From Pseudomonadota bacterium (GTDB lineage: Bacteria > Desulfobacterota > Desulfobacteria > Desulfobacterales > Desulfobacteraceae), in NCBI GenBank assembly GCA_018812385.1, contig JAHJDU010000488.1, positions 1 to 12,379 on the forward strand: a stretch of DNA of 12,379 bases, written 5' to 3'. The notes beneath the pieces are model-generated. The model saw only the letters and a program-made list of their open reading frames with translations. It was not told the DNA's origin and made no database searches. Below, piece after piece: positions 1 to 7,464 of the stretch; the first letter of the stretch is position 1; each line of letters opens with the position of its first letter. The position numbers and the translations under genes were made by a program.

Positions 1-655
1 GTCCACCTCGTTTTATTCCAAAATCCATTCCAAGCTGGGCCCTTGAGGCAAAAAATAAAAACACATGGGAAAGCTTGGTAAAAGGAATGGCTAAAAGAAC
101 AATTTCACCTGTCAGAATATGGGCGGTCAGCCAAAATGAATAATCACCTACCTGATAACGGGCAAGCATACCTGTAATAAAAGGCGCGATGGAAATCAAC
201 AGGATACCCCAATCTTTTCTGTCTGTCATAATTCTTACTTCAGGAAGAACTAGTCTTCGCAAAAGCAAAAATAACAAGCTGATAACGGCTATCCATGTTA
301 AAAAATCCGCAATAGGTGTGCTGATGGTAAAAAACAGAGAAAACCCAAGTTTTTCTTTTAAAAACACATTATGGCCGATGAGAAAAAGAGGTAGAAGAAC
401 GGCGCCCACATGAAAGCCAAAAAATGCTGCGGCCATGACCGGCTGTGCTCTCCAGCCATAGGTACCATACGGTATCAGCCATTTGTAAATAGATCTTACA
501 GCCCCTTTAAACCCCATGGCCGGATATTCCTTGTATGCGACTCTGTCCAATTGCCATGAAAGACCGTTAAAATACTGATAGAATCGTACAATCATTCCAA
601 TAATACAGACCCCAAGCGCGATATAAAAGACGGGCCCTGTTAATAATGTGTACAT
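1..655 (-). CDS. hmcE: HmcE-like NarI-type cytochrome b membrane subunit (3' end cut off by window edge)
   Basis: This is a partial gene: 218 codons from the ATG at 655 with no stop before the window edge. I translated it by hand. It is a hydrophobic protein of about five membrane helices. Paired histidines H82/H95 (in FHVG and LIGHN) and H179/H197 (in TAHI and KLSHVF) match the pattern by which NarI-family cytochromes hold two b-type haems. It ends at the window edge in RAQLGMDFGIKRGG, so only a few residues are probably missing, since HmcE of Desulfovibrio is about 226 residues. The start has a strong ribosome site, GGAGG, five bases upstream. It lies 46 bases after hmcD, in the hmc order. 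Its expected role is electron exchange with the menaquinone pool or with the CCG-domain subunit HmcF, which I expect just outside the window. DsrM and TmcC are relatives; the gene order favours HmcE. Confidence 0.85.
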   Translation of the reverse strand, partial: MYTLLTGPVFYIALGVCIIGMIVRFYQYFNGLSWQLDRVAYKEYPAMGFKGAVRSIYKWLIPYGTYGWRAQPVMAAAFFGFHVGAVLLPLFLIGHNVFLKEKLGFSLFFTISTPIADFLTWIAVISLLFLLLRRLVLPEVRIMTDRKDWGILLISIAPFITGMLARYQVGDYSFWLTAHILTGEIVLLAIPFTKLSHVFLFFASRAQLGMDFGIKRGG

Positions 656-701
656 CTTATCCTCCATATTTCCTTATAAATTGAATACTATACTTTGTGA
701 C

Positions 702-824
702 TTAATCATCCCGATCCGTCAGATATAACCAGTACAGCGGCATAAAGACCAGGATAGCTCCCATTACAAGGTAAGTTATACCCTTGGAATATGTCATAAA
801 ATCGTGGAGAGTAAAAAATTCCAT
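702..824 (-). CDS. hmcD: HmcD-like 40-residue membrane peptide of the Hmc complex
   Basis: This short gene encodes 40 residues, starting MEFFTLHDFM and ending YWLYLTDRDD. It has one predicted membrane helix at about residues 15-34 (ITYLVMGAILVFMPLYWLYL) and an acidic C-terminus. The ATG at 824 is preceded by a clear ribosome site, AAAGGAG, and the gene starts 14 bases after the hmcC stop codon. A tiny membrane protein between the NrfD-like and cytochrome b subunits is exactly where hmcD sits in the Desulfovibrio hmc operon, where HmcD is of similar size. Its function in the complex is not established; a role in assembling or stabilising the membrane part is an inference. The identification rests mainly on position, size and topology, because so short a sequence carries little family signal. 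Confidence 0.8.
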   Translation of the reverse strand: MEFFTLHDFMTYSKGITYLVMGAILVFMPLYWLYLTDRDD

Positions 825-838
825 GATGTTCTCCTTTT

Positions 839-2011
839 CTAATGATCTTTTTTATATTCAGGATGTTCATATAAAATGGGCATCCTTGTTACTGCGAATC
901 GATACGCAACCACACCTATTGTGATGATAAATATTGTGATAAAAAATTCCATAAAACTGGGGAAATACCGGTCAGCAGATGGCAGGTGCCAGTTAAATGC
1001 AATCAGAGAAACATTCAGTCTGTTGAGCACAATACCCAGGACCGTCCAAACCGCTGCAATCCGGATCAATTTGGTGTTCTTTTCCCTTGAGCCGACACTA
1101 TACAGAATCGCAGGGAAAAGTACAAACCCGATGAGTTCAACCAGGAACCAGAGCCCCCAACCTGTGGTGAGGTAATGCCAGTTGTTATCCACGGCAATGC
1201 CGATAATTTTTATACCCACATACCCCATCATGATAAAAGAGGCGGCTTTCCCAAATCCAAGCACAACCCCGCCAGCCTCGGCAAGATGCGTATCATCCAT
1301 TTTGTGATGGAGCCATTTATGGGCCAGGGTACCTTCAAAAATGACCATTGACAAGCCTGCAAACATGCTGGAAATGAAAAAATAGACATGCAGATATCCT
1401 GAATACCAGAGCGGATGAAGCTTGGAAGGGGCTATGAGAAAAAGAGCACCCAAAGAGGACTGGTGAAGTGTTGAAAGAACAACACCAAAAATGGTTAAAA
1501 CAAGGGTCAGTCTCACCACCCAATGGCGGATTTTTTTAAACCCGAGCCATTCAAATGCTGCCGGCGTTGTCTCTACAAACAGAACAGTCAAGTATAAGAA
1601 AACGCAAAGACCCACCTCAAACAACAAAGAAGAGGTACCCGGGGAATAAAAGATAGGATAAGGCAGTTTCCAGGGTCTACCCACATCGTAATTCAGGGCA
1701 AATACAACCAGGGCATACCCTAAAAATGCGGTTAATATGGCGGGTCTGACAGCTGAATGATATTTTTTTAATCCAAAAATATAGCAGGCCGATGAGGTCA
1801 TATATCCGCCGGCAGCAAGAGAAACACCACACAAAAGATCAAACCCGATCCAAAGTCCCCATGGATTATTGTTGTCAAGATTTGTTACAGCTCCGATTCC
1901 CTTTGTGAACCTGAGTATGGTGATGATCAGCCCAACAAAGATGATGATACCGGCAACCACATTAAAGGGTGTCAAATATTGCTTTTCAGCAATGGCTTTT
2001 TCTGATCCCAT
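839..2011 (-). CDS. hmcC: HmcC-like NrfD/PsrC-family integral membrane subunit
   Basis: A 390-residue polytopic membrane protein of the NrfD/PsrC family with about ten predicted helices (roughly residues 16-36, 54-75, 90-107, 128-147, 165-186, 207-228, 250-273, 284-304, 316-334 and 353-372). Features I recognise as typical of the HmcC type are NPWGLWIGFD near residue 49, DVGRPW near 109, the loop STLHQSSLGALF followed by PSKLHPLW, and the late NRLNVS. The length is close to HmcC of Desulfovibrio (about 390). In this family the subunit anchors a ferredoxin-like partner and is thought to bind or approach quinone; it has no haem of its own. The ATG directly follows the hmcB stop, and its ribosome site GAGGAGG lies inside the last hmcB codons, so the two genes are probably translationally coupled. 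Confidence 0.93.
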   Translation of the reverse strand: MGSEKAIAEKQYLTPFNVVAGIIIFVGLIITILRFTKGIGAVTNLDNNNPWGLWIGFDLLCGVSLAAGGYMTSSACYIFGLKKYHSAVRPAILTAFLGYALVVFALNYDVGRPWKLPYPIFYSPGTSSLLFEVGLCVFLYLTVLFVETTPAAFEWLGFKKIRHWVVRLTLVLTIFGVVLSTLHQSSLGALFLIAPSKLHPLWYSGYLHVYFFISSMFAGLSMVIFEGTLAHKWLHHKMDDTHLAEAGGVVLGFGKAASFIMMGYVGIKIIGIAVDNNWHYLTTGWGLWFLVELIGFVLFPAILYSVGSREKNTKLIRIAAVWTVLGIVLNRLNVSLIAFNWHLPSADRYFPSFMEFFITIFIITIGVVAYRFAVTRMPILYEHPEYKKDH

Positions 2012-3217
2012 TTATTCCTCCTCTTTCACAGCGTCATCAGCAGCATTGGTTCCGTCAACAGCCTTGGTATCCTCCACAGCTTCGATATCATCTACTATTT
2101 CAGCTTCTTCTGCAGCTTCGACATCTTCTGCGGCTTTAGCTTCTTCTGCGGCTTTAGCTTCTTCTGCGGCTTTGGCTTCTTCTTCAGCTTTTTTTGCAGC
2201 TTCTTCAAGAGCTTTTTTAACCTCATTTTGGACAGCTGTCTCTTTTTCTTTGACCATTTTGTCCTTAAGCTTTGAAAGCTGCTCGTTCATTTCATTTGTT
2301 GCAAGAGCTTTGGTTTTTTGAACCGCTTCTTCCTGTTCCTGGCTTGCAATTTTTTCTTTTCTTTTGGAAATGGCATATACGCCTGTTAAAAGAACCGGCC
2401 AGAGTCCAACGATAATGGGTACTGTCCCTAAGGCGCCGGCAGTAAATTGTGGGGCAGGTGTAACGCCTAAGTCTTCTCTCATGCCTATCTGTTCAAAAGG
2501 AATACCTGACAGATAAAGCCAGCTTGTACCACCCATTTCATACTCGCCATAAACATGCTCAATATAATGGTCAGGGTTTTTATTAATTTTCTTCCAGGCA
2601 AGCTTTACAAGATCTTTCCGCTTCCCGAAAATAAGTGCTTCTCTCGGGCAGATATCCACACAGCCCGGAAGTTTGCCTTCCAGGATTCTGGGAAGACACA
2701 TGGTACACTTGGTCACTTTGGGTGTTAAAGGATCATTATAGGTATATGCAGGAATATTAAAGGGGCAGGCAACCATGCAGTACCGGCAACCCACACAAAG
2801 AGATTCGTCATATACCACTGCACCTGTTTCATCTTTTTTTAATGCCTTTACAAAACATGCAGAGGCACATGCCGGCTCCTGGCAATGATTACACTGTTTT
2901 TTTGCAAAAACATCCAGGCTGCCTTTAAACTTATTTACCACAGTATAGGTTGCTTCGCCTGTTCGCCTTTTTTGATCCATTACTTTAAGATCATCAAACG
3001 GTCTTTCTGGTTTATCAAGCTTGTTGACTTCATTACAGGCTTGTTCACATTTCCTGCATCTGATACATTTGGTTGTGTCATGCAGAACGCCAAAGCCTTC
3101 CGGATATCCCTTGAAATGTTTGTTTGTGGCACCATAAGCTTTTGTCAGTGCGCCCGTTGTGGTGGCACCGATCGTCGCTCCAAGCGAACCCAAAAACTTT
3201 CTACGAGAAATAGCCAT
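2012..3217 (-). CDS. hmcB: HmcB-like Tat-exported subunit with four [4Fe-4S] clusters, a membrane anchor and a repetitive charged tail
   Basis: A 401-residue iron-sulfur subunit. The N-terminus carries a twin-arginine signal (SRRKFLG at residues 4-10 and a hydrophobic stretch), implying export of the folded domain. Sixteen cysteines form four cluster sites in the DmsB/NrfC pattern: C51/54/57/61, C109/112/117/121, C141/144/147/151 and C171/174/186/190. A single membrane helix follows at about residues 262-284. The last ~110 residues are a Lys/Glu/Ala-rich, probably helical tail with tandem KAAEEA units near 350-365, grading into an acidic end. With the main domain outside, this tail would lie in the cytoplasm. 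The protein should relay electrons between haems of HmcA and the HmcC/HmcE membrane part. HmcB of Desulfovibrio is about 370 residues, so the tail appears extended. The start is supported by AAGGG eight bases upstream; the gap from hmcA is 35 bases. Confidence 0.92.
   Translation of the reverse strand: MAISRRKFLGSLGATIGATTTGALTKAYGATNKHFKGYPEGFGVLHDTTKCIRCRKCEQACNEVNKLDKPERPFDDLKVMDQKRRTGEATYTVVNKFKGSLDVFAKKQCNHCQEPACASACFVKALKKDETGAVVYDESLCVGCRYCMVACPFNIPAYTYNDPLTPKVTKCTMCLPRILEGKLPGCVDICPREALIFGKRKDLVKLAWKKINKNPDHYIEHVYGEYEMGGTSWLYLSGIPFEQIGMREDLGVTPAPQFTAGALGTVPIIVGLWPVLLTGVYAISKRKEKIASQEQEEAVQKTKALATNEMNEQLSKLKDKMVKEKETAVQNEVKKALEEAAKKAEEEAKAAEEAKAAEEAKAAEDVEAAEEAEIVDDIEAVEDTKAVDGTNAADDAVKEEE
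2124..2177 (-). repeat. 18-bp tandem repeat, three copies, within the hmcB tail
   Basis: On the plus strand the 18-base unit TCTTCTGCGGCTTTAGCT occurs at 2124-2141 and identically at 2142-2159, then at 2160-2177 with one A-to-G change. It is in frame with hmcB and encodes three copies of a hexapeptide made of Ala, Lys and Glu. Near-identical codons, not just similar amino acids, point to recent slippage or duplication, so the copy number may vary between strains. Confidence 0.9.
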
Positions 3218-3252
3218 AATTATACCCTTTTTATTTATATCCTTTGAATATT

Positions 3253-4836
3253 CTATTTCTTTTCTTCATGACATTTGGCGCAGTCTGTTGCTGCGATGGC
3301 TTTAACTTCCATTTTCTGATGGCAGGTTATGCACTGGCCATGATATGCTCCCTTTAATCCAGGCCTGCCATCTGATCTATCGCCCGGGGCAGGACCTTTT
3401 TTACTGTGACAAGAGGCACATTTGGGAGGTTCAAGCGTTTTGGGACTATTGTGATGGCATCCCATACACAGCCCTGCCTGATCATTATGAAAAGCCTTAG
3501 CCATATCGCTTTTCTCAACCCGCAGGAATATCGTCTGAACCATTTTCCGGTGAGGGAACAAACTCGGTTTATACTCACTGGACAACACATCTATAACGAC
3601 ATTTTCAGGAATCTTGTCTACCTGAACAGGTTTGTAATGTGAGGACAGATCTGTTAACGCCATTTTTGCTATTTTTGCAGGTTCCATGGATTCCAGTTGT
3701 TTCTGGTCTAAACTATGGCATGTCTTGCACGAATCAGAATTATCCTTGTTGGCTGGTGCCTGAAAATGACAGCCTGCGCAATCAGAACTTTTTGTCAATT
3801 CCTTGTGACAACCGATACAGCTCCTGGTGTTGTCCTGTTTGTGCATGGCTTGTCCAAGGCTGATAAATCCGCCCTTTGATTCGCCACCGTCTGTCCCATG
3901 ACAATCATTACATTTTTTCAATGTCTCATGATGACACACTTTACAACTTTGAGCCTTTGTTTCATGGGATTTGTGATCAAAGGCCACAGCGTTCATATAA
4001 TTTTTTTTCGTCTGGCTGCCGGTTTTCCAGCCTGTGATGGCAACTTCATCGGGCTGGTTTCGTTTAAGCCGGGGGATATCGGCAACTTTTCTTATCTTTT
4101 GCTGCTTTTCTTTATCATGACAGCCCTCGCAGGTTATGGGGCCGGCAGCAATATTTTGGCCTTTAAAGGTTTGATGACATTTTACACAGGAATCATGAGA
4201 AGCTTCCTGAATTGGCCTGATGTCGTTTTGCTTTACAGGTTTATGACAATAAACACAGGATTCTTCTTCACCTTTGATGTAAAAAATCTCTTTTGTTTTC
4301 TCATTATATTTATGATGGCAACGGCTGCAATTATCTTTAATTGAAGGATCCATACCCTTAATCTGGGCTGAACTTTCATGGATAAAATGCAATGATTTAT
4401 CAAAACTGATTTCCTCCCGGGATGATCCTTTGGATTTACCTGTAATATGACAGGTTCTGCATTCAGCAGCATCAGGGCCAAAAGTTTCATTGGATGCTTT
4501 TTTTTCCACATGACAGGCAATACATTCAGCATGATATAAATCCATGGACGCTTTCTCATTGGTCCTTTTGAATTTAAAGACAAAGGCATTATCTTTTTCA
4601 AGATGACAGGCTGTACACTTCCCATCAAGGGCCTGGGTGTGAAGATCATGCTTAAAACTGACAGCCGGCATTTCATCTTTGCTCAACCCGGCTTCAAGTT
4701 TAATAGTAATACGATCCGGTCTTTTATCATTATCAATATCAATATTTTTATTACTGGTTTGCCCTATAAAGGGAAACAAAATGGACAAAACAATCATCGC
4801 AAGAAACGTGAGCTGAAATGATTTAACTTTTAACAT
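3253..4836 (-). CDS. hmcA: HmcA, 16-haem high-molecular-weight cytochrome c
   Basis: A 527-residue secreted multihaem cytochrome. The first ~26 residues are a Sec signal peptide (hydrophobic residues 8-25, cleavage probably near G25). I count exactly sixteen CxxCH haem-binding motifs, beginning at C74, C105, C126, C170, C194, C217, C236, C298, C309, C340, C353, C370, C457, C473, C502 and C519. Sixteen is the haem number of Desulfovibrio HmcA, and the length (about 545 there) agrees. Many further histidines can serve as second axial ligands. All sites are the simple CxxCH type; I saw no CxxxxCH. A haem-free stretch of about 80 residues lies between C373 and C457. In the periplasm it should take electrons from hydrogenases through cytochrome c3 and pass them to HmcB-E, or the reverse. 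It is the first gene of the operon; the ATG at 4836 has AGGGG about eight bases upstream. Confidence 0.95.
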   Translation of the reverse strand: MLKVKSFQLTFLAMIVLSILFPFIGQTSNKNIDIDNDKRPDRITIKLEAGLSKDEMPAVSFKHDLHTQALDGKCTACHLEKDNAFVFKFKRTNEKASMDLYHAECIACHVEKKASNETFGPDAAECRTCHITGKSKGSSREEISFDKSLHFIHESSAQIKGMDPSIKDNCSRCHHKYNEKTKEIFYIKGEEESCVYCHKPVKQNDIRPIQEASHDSCVKCHQTFKGQNIAAGPITCEGCHDKEKQQKIRKVADIPRLKRNQPDEVAITGWKTGSQTKKNYMNAVAFDHKSHETKAQSCKVCHHETLKKCNDCHGTDGGESKGGFISLGQAMHKQDNTRSCIGCHKELTKSSDCAGCHFQAPANKDNSDSCKTCHSLDQKQLESMEPAKIAKMALTDLSSHYKPVQVDKIPENVVIDVLSSEYKPSLFPHRKMVQTIFLRVEKSDMAKAFHNDQAGLCMGCHHNSPKTLEPPKCASCHSKKGPAPGDRSDGRPGLKGAYHGQCITCHQKMEVKAIAATDCAKCHEEKK

Positions 4837-4902
4837 GATTCAATCCCCTGATTGATTTGTAAAACTCAATTCCAAACTACCCAACCATAATTAATCGGGT
4901 AT

Positions 4903-4931
4903 TTCCTACTATTTTTGTAGTATTAAGTCAA
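4903..4931 (-). promoter_or_regulatory. Candidate hmc promoter with a dyad in its spacer
   Basis: Reading the minus strand, TTGACT at 4931-4926 is a good -35 box. A -10 box 17 bases on would be TAGGAA (4908-4903), which is a poor match. The spacer contains the inverted repeat TACTA-N6-TAGTA (4907-4922 on the plus strand), placed where a repressor or activator could act. It would give a leader of about 60 bases before hmcA. Only the -35 box and the dyad are convincing; the assignment as promoter or operator is an inference. Confidence 0.35.
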
Positions 4932-5066
4932 CCAAAAACTATGAATCTTTTACGCTTCCCAAAAAAGTTATTATTTGAGCATGTTGCAATAAAGACAATC
5001 CTCATTTCCAATTCAAAGAACAGCAAATATTCAGCCGGAAAGATGTCCTTTATTTCATACCAGGGG

Positions 5067-5096
5067 TTGATTTTATAAGCTTTTTCTGAGTATTAT
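5067..5096 (+). promoter_or_regulatory. Candidate sigma-70-type promoter for nfnAB
   Basis: TTGATT at 5067-5072 (four of six matches to TTGACA) is followed after 18 bases by TATTAT at 5091-5096 (five of six matches to TATAAT). Transcription would start near 5103, leaving a leader of about 80 bases before nfnA. A weaker alternative is TTGAAC (5127-5132) with TAAAAT (5152-5157), but its spacing of 19 bases is long. This is pattern matching in AT-rich DNA. Confidence 0.4.
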
Positions 5097-5183
5097 AATT
5101 TTTTTTGATTCAAAGTATAAACTAAATTGAACTTTTCAGCCGAATGCTGATTAAAATATAGCTATATAAAACAGGAGGAAATA

Positions 5184-6017
5184 ATGGCAAAAATTATAAC
5201 TCGTGAAGAAATGGCTCAAGGAACCATTATTCTTAATGAGATAGAAGCCCCCCGCATATCACGAAAAGCCAAACCCGGTCAATTTGTTATACTTCAAGCC
5301 GATGAAACAGGAGAACGCATCCCTTTAACCATGGCAGATACAAATCCGGACAAAGGCACGATTACCATTATTTACATGGTAATTGGAAAATCCACAGCCC
5401 GGTTTAAAGATTTAAAGGTTGGCGATGAATATTACGCTTTGATCGGTCCCCTTGGGAAACCCACCCATGTAGAGAAAGTCGGCAAAGTTGTCTGTGTGGG
5501 CGGCGGAACCGGAATCGCAGTCCTTCATCCCATCACCCGGGCGCTTAAGGCAGCCGGCAATGAAGTGACAACCATATTGGGTTCCAGAAGCTATGATCTA
5601 TTGATCATGGAAGAAAAGATGAAAGCTGCATCCCATAATCTCCATATTTGTACGGATGACGGGTCCAAAGGTCACCATGGATTTGTGACCGATGTATTAA
5701 AAAAAGTTTTGGAAAAAGATGATATTGACCTTGTCGTTGCCATAGGCCCTATCCCCATGATGAAATTCTGCAGCCTTATCACCAAAGAAAAAAATGTCAA
5801 AACCCTTGTCAGTCTAAACCCCATTATGGTGGACGGGACAGGCATGTGCGGCTGCTGCCGCGTGACTATCGGTGGCGATACCAAATTCGCATGTGTGGAT
5901 GGCCCTGAATTTGACGCACACAAAGTCGATTTTGATGAACTGGCCAAACGTCTTGCTTCTTATCTTGAAGATGAAAAGGAAAGCTATGAGGCCTTTGAAA
6001 AATCTAAAGCACAATAA
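5184..6017 (+). CDS. nfnA: NfnA (small subunit of ferredoxin-dependent NADH:NADP+ oxidoreductase; also called sulfide dehydrogenase subunit SudB)
   Basis: A 277-residue ferredoxin-NADP reductase-type flavoprotein. The flavin-binding barrel comes first (about residues 1-98, with RIPLT at 45-49), then a dinucleotide-binding domain (VCVGGGTGIA at 103-112, GPIPMM at 188-193). A C-terminal cluster region has D217 and C222, C224, C225 and C237. In this family it carries a [2Fe-2S] cluster, reported in Thermotoga NfnA to use an unusual aspartate ligand. NfnA takes or gives electrons to NAD(H) and pairs with NfnB for the cytosolic reaction NADH + reduced ferredoxin + 2 NADP+ to NAD+ + oxidised ferredoxin + 2 NADPH. 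The start is set by AGGAGG six bases upstream. The nfnB gene follows after 35 bases. Older annotations call such pairs sulfide dehydrogenase; the sequence alone does not separate the two names. Confidence 0.93.
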   Translation: MAKIITREEMAQGTIILNEIEAPRISRKAKPGQFVILQADETGERIPLTMADTNPDKGTITIIYMVIGKSTARFKDLKVGDEYYALIGPLGKPTHVEKVGKVVCVGGGTGIAVLHPITRALKAAGNEVTTILGSRSYDLLIMEEKMKAASHNLHICTDDGSKGHHGFVTDVLKKVLEKDDIDLVVAIGPIPMMKFCSLITKEKNVKTLVSLNPIMVDGTGMCGCCRVTIGGDTKFACVDGPEFDAHKVDFDELAKRLASYLEDEKESYEAFEKSKAQ

Positions 6018-6052
6018 AAAATACCATCACGGTTGTATATATGGAGGAATAA

Positions 6053-7456
6053 ATGGCAGATAAAAAAGAAAAAGTGGAACGGGCAAAAATGCCCGAACAA
6101 GACCCAGATGTAAGAAGAAGAAATTTTGAAGAAGTCCCTCTGGGACTTACTCCGGAAATGGCCCTGGTTGAAGCGTCAAGATGTCTTCAATGCAAAAAAC
6201 CGCTATGTATGGAAGGATGCCCTGTTTCCGTTAAAATACCAGAATTTATTAAGTTGATTGCTGAAAATGACTTTTCAAGTGCTGCAAAAAAATTATGGGA
6301 AACAAATGCACTTCCGGCTGTTTGCGGACGTGTCTGTCCCCAGGAAGAACAATGCGAGATAAAATGTATTGTCGGCAAAAAAGGGGATCCGGTTGCAATT
6401 GGATATCTTGAAAGATTTGCAGCTGACTGGGAACGAAAAAACGGCTCAGGAGAATCCCCTGTTGTTGCTAAAAAAACCGGCAGGAAAGTAGCAGTAATAG
6501 GGTCTGGTCCGTCCGGCCTTACCGTTGCAGGAGACCTTTTACTTAAAGGGCATGATGTCACAATTTTTGAAGCATTCCACAAACCCGGCGGAGTATTGGT
6601 CTATGGAATCCCTGAATTCAGGCTTCCAAAAGAGATTGTTGCCTCGGAAGTTGCCACCCTTGAAAAAATGGGTGCAAACATTGAATGCAATTCCGTGATC
6701 GGAGCTTCCGTCACCATTGATGAGCTCTTTGAAGAAGGGTATGATGCAGCATATATTGGAGTTGGAGCGGGTCTTCCAATGTTCATGAATCTTCCCGGAG
6801 AAAACATGATCGGCATCTATTCGGCAAATGAATACCTGACCCGTACCAATCTGATGAAAGGGTATCTTTTCCCTGAATATGACACCCCCGTTGCCAGGGG
6901 TAAAAATGTGGTTGTCCTGGGTGCCGGCAACGTTGCCATGGATTCAGCAAGAACCGCCATGAGGTTAGGGGCTGAATCTGTAAAAGTAGTCTATAGAAGA
7001 TCCCGTGATGAAATGCCGGCAAGAGAGGAAGAACTTCACCATGCTGAAGAAGAAAAGATTGAATTTGTTCTTCTGACTAATCCCACTCAATTCTTTGGTG
7101 ATGAAAATGGCCGCCTGACAGGAATGGAATGCCTTAAAATGGAATTGGGCGAACCAGATACCTCTGGAAGAAGAAGACCTATTCCCATTGAAGGATCAGA
7201 ATTCAAATTTGACTGCGATCTTGTGGTTGTATCCGTGGGTTCAAATGCCAATCCTCTGCTGACAAATTCAACACCTGATATTGCCCTGAACAGATGGGGC
7301 AATATTGTTGCTGATCCTGCAAACGGGAAGACATCCAAAAAAGGGGTCTGGGCAGGTGGAGATATTGTAACGGGAGCTGCCACTGTGATTCTGGCCATGG
7401 GTGCGGGTCGGGCTGCAGCCGACTCAATACACGATTATCTGACCCTGGGCTGGTAA
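6053..7456 (+). CDS. nfnB: NfnB (large subunit of ferredoxin-dependent NADH:NADP+ oxidoreductase; GltD-like)
   Basis: A 467-residue protein of the glutamate-synthase small-subunit family, full length for NfnB. The N-terminal domain binds two [4Fe-4S] clusters (C44/47/52/56 and C91/95/101/105). Next come an FAD-binding motif at 148-156 (VIGSGPSGL), a second dinucleotide motif at 288-295 (VLGAGNVA), and the RRSRDEMPA stretch at 315-323 whose arginines fit binding of the NADPH 2'-phosphate. A late FAD motif lies at 434-454 (AGGDIVTGA then AMGAGR). NfnB holds the bifurcating flavin and the NADP(H) and ferredoxin sides of the Nfn reaction. The nfnA neighbour and the absence of a GltB-type large subunit argue against glutamate synthase. 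The ATG at 6053 has GGAGG five bases upstream. Transcription probably ends at the inverted repeat that follows. Confidence 0.94.
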   Translation: MADKKEKVERAKMPEQDPDVRRRNFEEVPLGLTPEMALVEASRCLQCKKPLCMEGCPVSVKIPEFIKLIAENDFSSAAKKLWETNALPAVCGRVCPQEEQCEIKCIVGKKGDPVAIGYLERFAADWERKNGSGESPVVAKKTGRKVAVIGSGPSGLTVAGDLLLKGHDVTIFEAFHKPGGVLVYGIPEFRLPKEIVASEVATLEKMGANIECNSVIGASVTIDELFEEGYDAAYIGVGAGLPMFMNLPGENMIGIYSANEYLTRTNLMKGYLFPEYDTPVARGKNVVVLGAGNVAMDSARTAMRLGAESVKVVYRRSRDEMPAREEELHHAEEEKIEFVLLTNPTQFFGDENGRLTGMECLKMELGEPDTSGRRRPIPIEGSEFKFDCDLVVVSVGSNANPLLTNSTPDIALNRWGNIVADPANGKTSKKGVWAGGDIVTGAATVILAMGAGRAAADSIHDYLTLGW

Positions 7457-7464
7457 TACATTTT

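Larger units (their letters stand above)
4837..5183. other. Divergent intergenic region between hmcA and nfnA
   Basis: This is a 347-base AT-rich non-coding spacer that must hold control sites for both operons. It contains the TTGACT/dyad candidate for hmc (4903-4931), a plus-strand promoter candidate (5067-5096), and a perfect 12-base palindrome ATATAGCTATAT at 5156-5167 just before the nfnA ribosome site. I found no convincing small gene or structured RNA in it, and no recognisable Rex, Fnr or CRP operator. Confidence 0.7.

Noticed and set aside
189..413. A 74-codon plus-strand frame at the left end
   Set aside because: The minus strand here encodes a continuous cytochrome b with paired haem histidines and a strong start site.
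1869..2321. A 150-codon plus-strand frame opposite the hmcB tail encoding a Ser/Ala-rich repetitive protein
   Set aside because: It is the mirror of the Ala/Glu/Lys tandem repeat in hmcB, has no good ribosome site and spans the hmcB/hmcC junction. The hmcB frame has strong domain evidence.
3898..4344. A 148-codon plus-strand frame rich in hydrophobic residues inside hmcA
   Set aside because: It is opposite a run of CxxCH haem motifs of hmcA, whose regular motifs prove the minus-strand reading.
5156..5167. Palindrome ATATAGCTATAT upstream of nfnA as an operator
   Set aside because: It is made mostly of A and T in AT-rich DNA and matches no regulator site I recognise, so it is mentioned only within the spacer description.
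6053..7456. Glutamate synthase small subunit (GltD) as the identity of the GltD-like gene
   Set aside because: It directly follows an nfnA-type gene and no GltB-like large subunit is present, which is the NfnAB arrangement.
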